Made by a program: the position numbers and the translations under genes. A stretch of 64,000 bases of DNA from Leucocoprinus leucothites. Its lineage: Eukaryota > Basidiomycota > Agaricomycetes > Agaricales > Agaricaceae. The stretch covers positions 62,001-126,000 of the forward strand of contig JAACJO010000045.1 in assembly GCA_013368445.1 (NCBI GenBank), read 5' to 3'. Shown in pieces: positions 59,123 through 64,000 of this stretch; within the stretch, counting starts at the first letter, position 1, and every line of letters starts with the position of its first letter. The notes under the pieces were generated by a model that searched no databases, was not told the DNA's origin, and saw only the letters and a list, made by a program, of their open reading frames with translations.

Positions 59123-62100
59123 ATGGCGCGCGCAGACTCCAAAAAAGTCACAGCCGCCCACACAAAACTAGTAAAACATGATGCAAAACAAAAACAAAAA
59201 GAGCCTGCAAAATCAGACTCGACTATCGTGCCCCCATCCTCGCTCTGGCACACTGTCCTCCCTCCACTGCCATCTACAGACCTCCCAACACCGACTGCTG
59301 CCCAGGTAAACTCTCTCACTGAAAAGGGCGCTTCTCTGCTGGACAAGGACACCAAGAGCTTTCTCTCTGCTTCATCTTCATCCTCCGAGGCCACTTTTTT
59401 CACCAAAGTTATACACTCTGGTACCCTCTCCGATAGGCTCAGTGCTTTAACTTTGCTCGTGCAAAGTAGTCCTCTACACAACACAAAAGCCCTTGATACG
59501 CTCAAAGGAATGTCAGGGAAAGGCGGTGGAGGCAGAGACGAGAGCTTGAAGGCTTTACGTTGCATCGTTGATTGGTGGGTTGGCGGTGGTGCACCAGGTC
59601 GAAAGCTCAAGTAAGGATTTGATCAATTATCTCCCTGATTTTTTACTCATATTTATCAGATATTTCCGCGACCAGCCACTTCTCCACCCTAAAGTCTCTG
59701 ACGAATACCTTCTCATATGGTATTTTGAAGACTGGCTGAAGAAATATTTTTTCTCCGTTCTCCAAATTCTCGAGGTGGGTTCAACATAGCCCTATTCCCA
59801 CTCCCCATCTCACACTTTAGTAGACTCTTTCGCTCGACCCACTACCTTACGTCCGAACACAAGCGATATCCCTCATCTTTACCCTCCTAAAGGACAAACC
59901 CGAACAAGAACAAAATCTTCTCCGACTCCTCGTCAACAAACTCGTACGCATCTCATCTCTTCCCTTCACTTTAACCCACCCCTAACCCATCTCTATCACA
60001 GGGCGATACCTCAAAATCAATATGCTCACGCGCATCCTACTACCTCCTCCAACTCCTCCAAACCCACCCTTCCATGAAATCCATCGTCGTCCGCGAAATC
60101 ATCTCTCTCGTCCTCAAACCCTCCCCCTCCGCACCTACCACGACGCCTACCACGACCCCAACCAATAAACACATCCGCTTCGCCTCTCCCGAACCCTCCT
60201 CCAAATCAAAGTCAAAAAAACCACAACAAGATAAAAAACCTCGAAGTAACCCACACGCCCAATACTACGCAACCATCACCTTTAACCAAATCGTGCTCAC
60301 CCCCTCTACAACCGATCGCGAAGTCGCCGTTCGTCTGATTGATATCTATTTTGAACTCTTCAAAGACGTTCTCGGCTCCGATCCCGAGAAAAGTAGTGGC
60401 GACGATGTTCAAGAGGACGACGAGGATGAGAAACTCTTGGAAAAGGACGGTCAAGTTCTCAAAGACAAAAAGGGCCGTGTTGTCGTCAAAGGGAAGCAGG
60501 GCAAAAGCAAGGCAAAAGGCAAAGAAATTAGCGGTGCAGCAGGGTTCATCGAAGTCGAAGATTCCAACTCCAAACTCATCTCTGCTCTGCTAACGGGCGT
60601 GAATCGTGCTCTTCCCTTTGCCAAAGTCGAACTCGGCGACACAAAGTAACCCTTCAACTTCCCTTCCTTCCGTCTCCATAATACTTATCTCACTTTTTAT
60701 TTCTTTCAATCCAGAATCAACGCACACCTCGACACTCTCTTCCTCATCACCCACAAATCCACATTCAACATCTCTCTCCAGTCCCTCGTCCTAATCCACC
60801 AAATCTCTCTCACCCTCTCTTCTACCTCCACCTCCCCTACGTCCCCTCCCTCCTCGTCTACAGCAAAACCCATCATCGATCGTTACTTTCGCACACTCTA
60901 TTCCTCCCTACACGACCCGCGTCTCAGCACATCCTCCAAACAAGCCATGTACCTCAACCTCCTCTACAAATCCATCAAAGCCGATCCCGAACCTTCACCC
61001 GAACGTAAAATGGCTCTTGTTAAACGATTTACGCAAGTACTTGCGAGTGGCGGAAGTGGTGCAACGGAGTTCGTTGCTGGGGGTTTGTATTTACTCGGCG
61101 AGGTTTGCACTACGGGCTCTATACGTCTGATGAAATCGCGATCTGATTTTTTTTTTCGTTCTCGCATTTAGTTATTCAGTACAGTCCCGGGACTTCGTTC
61201 TATGATTTTCTCCACTCCCAAACCCAATAGCTCGAGCGAAACATACGATCCTCGCAAACGCGACCCTCTCTATGCACACGCAAGCACCTCGCCCCTGTGG
61301 GAACTCGTGCGTCTCCTCCCTCCCTCATCCTTTCAGCCACACCTAACTCCTTCCCCCTTTCTTGTTTCGCTAGACACCCCTACTATACCACTATCACCCC
61401 ACTATATCGCTCCTCGCCCGTCAACTCCTCACAGCCCAACCACTCACTGCCACACCCAACCTCTCCCAAAATACTCTCTCCCATTTCCTCGATCGATTCG
61501 TCTACAAAAATCCCAAGCAAAAAATTTCAGCTATCGAAGGCAAAGGTAATAGCTCCACCCCTCCCTCTCATCACTCCCTTTCTCACTTTTCCTCATTTCA
61601 ATCCATTACTCACCACCCATTCCCTTTTCAACAAAGGTTCCAGCGCAATGCAACCAGCAGGCAGCTCCATCCAAGGCGTCAAACTTCTCAAAGGCGAAGT
61701 CCCCGACGCTACTCAAGTCAACACTCCCTCATTCTGGAAAAACAAAAAAGAGTCGCAGATCCCCGCTGACCAGATGTTTTATTATAATTATTTCAAGAGG
61801 AAGGACGAATTAGAGAAGAGGGGCAGAAAGAAGCGGGAGGTTGATGAGGAGGACGAAGATGAAGATGAAGATGAGGAAGATGACGAGGGTGAAAGCGAGA
61901 AGGATCAGGAGATGGGCGAGGAAGGTGAGAGTGAGGGCAAGGAGGATGATGAGGGTGACGAAGCAGCAGATGAGGACAGCGACCTCGAAGAAGCCGAAGT
62001 CTGGAAGGTAAACCATGCACTTTTTCCTCTTCTTCAAATACGATAATTTATATCACCTGCAGGCCATGAAAGCAACAATGCCAAAAGAAGGGGACGACGA

Positions 62101-62566
62101 AGACCTCGTATCCGACAGCGAACTCGACGACGAAGAGGGCGAGGCCGGCCTCCCATCCGATTTCTCCGCCGCCATGGCTAGCGATAATGAGGACCTCGTT
62201 TTCAACGAATCCGAAGCCGAAACTTCCGCAGCCTCTGACGACGAAGAGCACGATAAACAAGATGACGATGACGACGATGACGCCCTCTCACTCGTCGAGG
62301 GCTCTGACAACGAAGACCTCATCCCTCTAAACGACCTCCCTGACGGCCTTATTGCCTACGACGGCTCATCCTCCGAAGGAGAAGGAGAAGGAGAATGGGG
62401 AGGGATCACCACCTCTGACAAAAACAAAAAGCGCAAGCGAGGCGCAGGAGAAGAAAAGGATTCTACTGACAGCAAACGCAAAAAGTCGAAACGTTCTTTA
62501 CCTACATTCGCCAACTATGAGGATTACGCTAAGATGATTGAGGAAGGACCGGAGGATGATATTTAA
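59123..62566 (+). CDS. MAK21: Ribosome-assembly factor NOC1/MAK21 (CEBPZ family), 9 exons
   Basis: The exons are 59123-59610, 59660-59774, 59824-59943, 60002-60645, 60715-61102, 61172-61306, 61374-61545, 61637-62007 and 62063-62566, giving 978 residues with all phases matching. HEAT-like helices ([27 protein letters not shown]) precede the CBF/MAK21 domain (about exons 5-8: [42 protein letters not shown]). The C-terminus is strongly acidic and then Lys-rich and ends [14 protein letters not shown], typical of the family. With NOC2 it forms a nucleolar complex needed for early 60S maturation and export. In-frame ATGs at 59078 and 59081 would add about 14 residues; 59123 was preferred for its G at -3 and +4. 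Introns are 49-91 bp. Confidence 0.93.
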
Positions 62567-62970
62567 GTTGTGTGAGAGTAAACTACTACGTTATGTATTA
62601 GGGAGTGAACTAATCTCAAAGGCAGGAGGTAATGCAATGTGATAGCCTACCCTCAATTTGTTCGCATTAGTATCTAACTGGGTTTGTCATGCCTGACCGA
62701 CTTGTCTATGACCAACTTGATTAGCAGAGAAATGAGCTGAAACCTGAGTGGTCTGGTGTAACTTGTAACAAGACTATTACGCAAATGCTGGTGCATCTGA
62801 GGGAGAGCATCTTGCTGAGACCTATTCCAATTGCATTTTCCACGTGTATGTATATTATATAATCGAGGTTCAAACTTCGACATTTTATTTCCGAGCGCCA
62901 TAAATAGCTAGCCGAATTTACTCAATCCTCCTTACTTGCCTCAGACTTCAGCTCTTTGCCTTGTTTGCAA
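62567..62970. other. Intergenic spacer between convergent genes
   Basis: The 3' ends of NOC1 and the membrane-protein gene face each other here. The sequence is AT-rich with no gene, repeat or RNA recognised. Short frames on both strands lack any protein character. Confidence 0.5.
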
Positions 62971-63978
62971 TCATAGTGATGATCTTTGCTCAAGGAACAG
63001 GCCTGCAACAATCAAATCAGTTTCTGAAAACAATAGGAGCGATACTTGAACAAACCTATCGGCGGCTGCAGCTTATTCTGCCAGATGTCAACACGGCATC
63101 CGGGGCTAACACAGAATATCTCGAACGTCGCGATCTTGTCAGCAGGGCAACGGACCTCCCGCGATACATGAGTGCTATTGGGCTGCACCCGAAAACTGAA
63201 AATGTGGCCTCTGCGCCGAGGACGAGTATTATACGAAAGGTATCGTGGGTCGATCCACTGTGAAGCTTCGAGCTCCCAGACTTCTAGGTCGCTTGTATCA
63301 CCCTCCAGCAACCAGTTTCTCTCGCGCTCTGCTTCGTTGTCTGGTTCGCTCGGGTTATACTGGGCACTTCCGGGGAGAGCAAGCTTTAGTTTACACCATT
63401 CCATTCCGAAATCGCGAGCGCGGAATTGCATCACAGTTGAGATCTACTACCAGCGTCAGCAAGCGTTTATTTTGAGCATGCAGGATTAAACGAGCCTGGT
63501 TGGTCGCTAAGACGTTGCGGTCATCTGGAGAGACGGTCCCGAAATATGTGGATCTACGACGAGGATCCACGGGGTAGACGAACTTCGGTCGGCTGCGGTC
63601 AACTTGAGCAATAACGCCCGCGAATGTTGATATCTTGACATTCGGGAAAGGGTGCCTGGTAAAGTTGATCCTTTCGAGCCCAATGAACTGATTCGGGCGA
63701 GGGAGGGACGCCAAGTCGGGCTCTCTGTGCAAGAGATATGGCACTGACATGTACGCCAGGTACACCAGATTGAAGGTTGTGCATGTGATCGCAAGGAGAG
63801 TTGCTATCTTCGACAACCTTGACATCGGAGCTGCCGACGGGGTGCTCTCTACAACAAGATTTGTTAGGTACTCTTCCTCGGTTGATTCACGAGACTTACT
63901 TCCAAGGAGACCTTCCTCATCGCTGAGGTCAGAGTCGGAAAGTGTAACACGGTGTTCGCGCTGTCTGAAAAACAGCAT
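62971..63978 (-). CDS. Single-pass membrane protein, agaricomycete family of unknown function (4 exons)
   Basis: The exons are 63978-63900, 63848-63496, 63443-63056 and 63002-62971, giving 283 residues. A short acidic cytosolic N-terminus (SDSDLSDEEG) is followed by one hydrophobic segment (ATLLAITCTTFNLVYLAYM, about residues 37-55) and a predicted lumenal or extracellular domain with YPVDPRRR, YFGTVSPDD and paired Cys residues near the end (FEIFCVSPGC), ending PPIGLFLEQ. The layout matches a family expanded in mushrooms whose members are often labelled as hypothetical or as having a But2-like C-terminal domain; this label is from memory and uncertain. Intron 2 (63495-63444) is GC-AG. Intron 1 (51 bp) is a multiple of three without a stop, so its retention would leave the frame open. 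The promoter lies beyond the window. Confidence 0.8.
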
Positions 63979-64000
63979 GTTGGGGGATGTATGTGAGGTA

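Overview
The window looks like a transposon-packed stretch of an Agaricomycete (mushroom-forming basidiomycete) genome that runs into ordinary gene territory at its right end. The evidence is the mix of element families (Ty3/gypsy, Ty1/copia, Tad1-like LINEs, Tc1/mariner, a hAT-type MITE, a tRNA-related SINE), host genes split by many introns of about 50-70 bp, and the helicase and ribosome-assembly genes at the end. The species cannot be named from the sequence.

Left part (1-13186). The 5' LTR at the window edge (1-1366) belongs to gypsy element 2, whose gag-pol resumes at 9583 and is cut off at 13150. A complete, younger chromovirus (element 1, 1533-9577, TSD TCAAG) sits in its leader, and a SINE (11727-11893, 14-bp TSD) sits in its gag. 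Element 1 has near-identical LTRs, a gag with an apparent -1 frameshift site before pol, a pol with an in-frame deletion through reverse transcriptase, a C-terminal chromodomain and an extra zinc-knuckle ORF.

Middle-left (13187-29134). Element 3 is a very long gypsy element (15.9 kb) with 1.32-kb LTRs. It carries degraded gag-pol, a Tc1/mariner insertion between RNase H and integrase, and two intron-bearing genes on the opposite strand between integrase and the 3' LTR. It is also studded with the palindrome GTAGCTAC.

Middle-right (29135-52875). This is a thicket of LINE copies that contain only ORF1 (RNA-binding protein with zinc knuckles), all with the same intact 5' end and an A-rich tail, and none with ORF2. 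They are nested: LINE e contains f, f contains g, g contains a copia element, and the copia contains a hAT-type MITE. Target duplications support every step inside e. A separate LINE (a) holds a solo LTR of the element-2 family and a complete LINE (b) with an open ORF1.

Right part (52876-64000). A decayed, intron-containing fungal gene (52964 to about 54326, possibly 55503) and a gene-poor spacer lead to three intact-looking host genes: a PRP43/DHX15-type DEAH helicase (minus, 10 exons), a divergently transcribed NOC1/MAK21 ribosome-assembly factor (plus, 9 exons) and a single-pass membrane protein (minus, 4 exons). PRP43 and NOC1 both serve ribosome production and share a promoter of about 106 bp with a CACGTG box. 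Most stops in the transposon genes fall where relatives have Trp or Arg, as expected from C-to-T / G-to-A decay.
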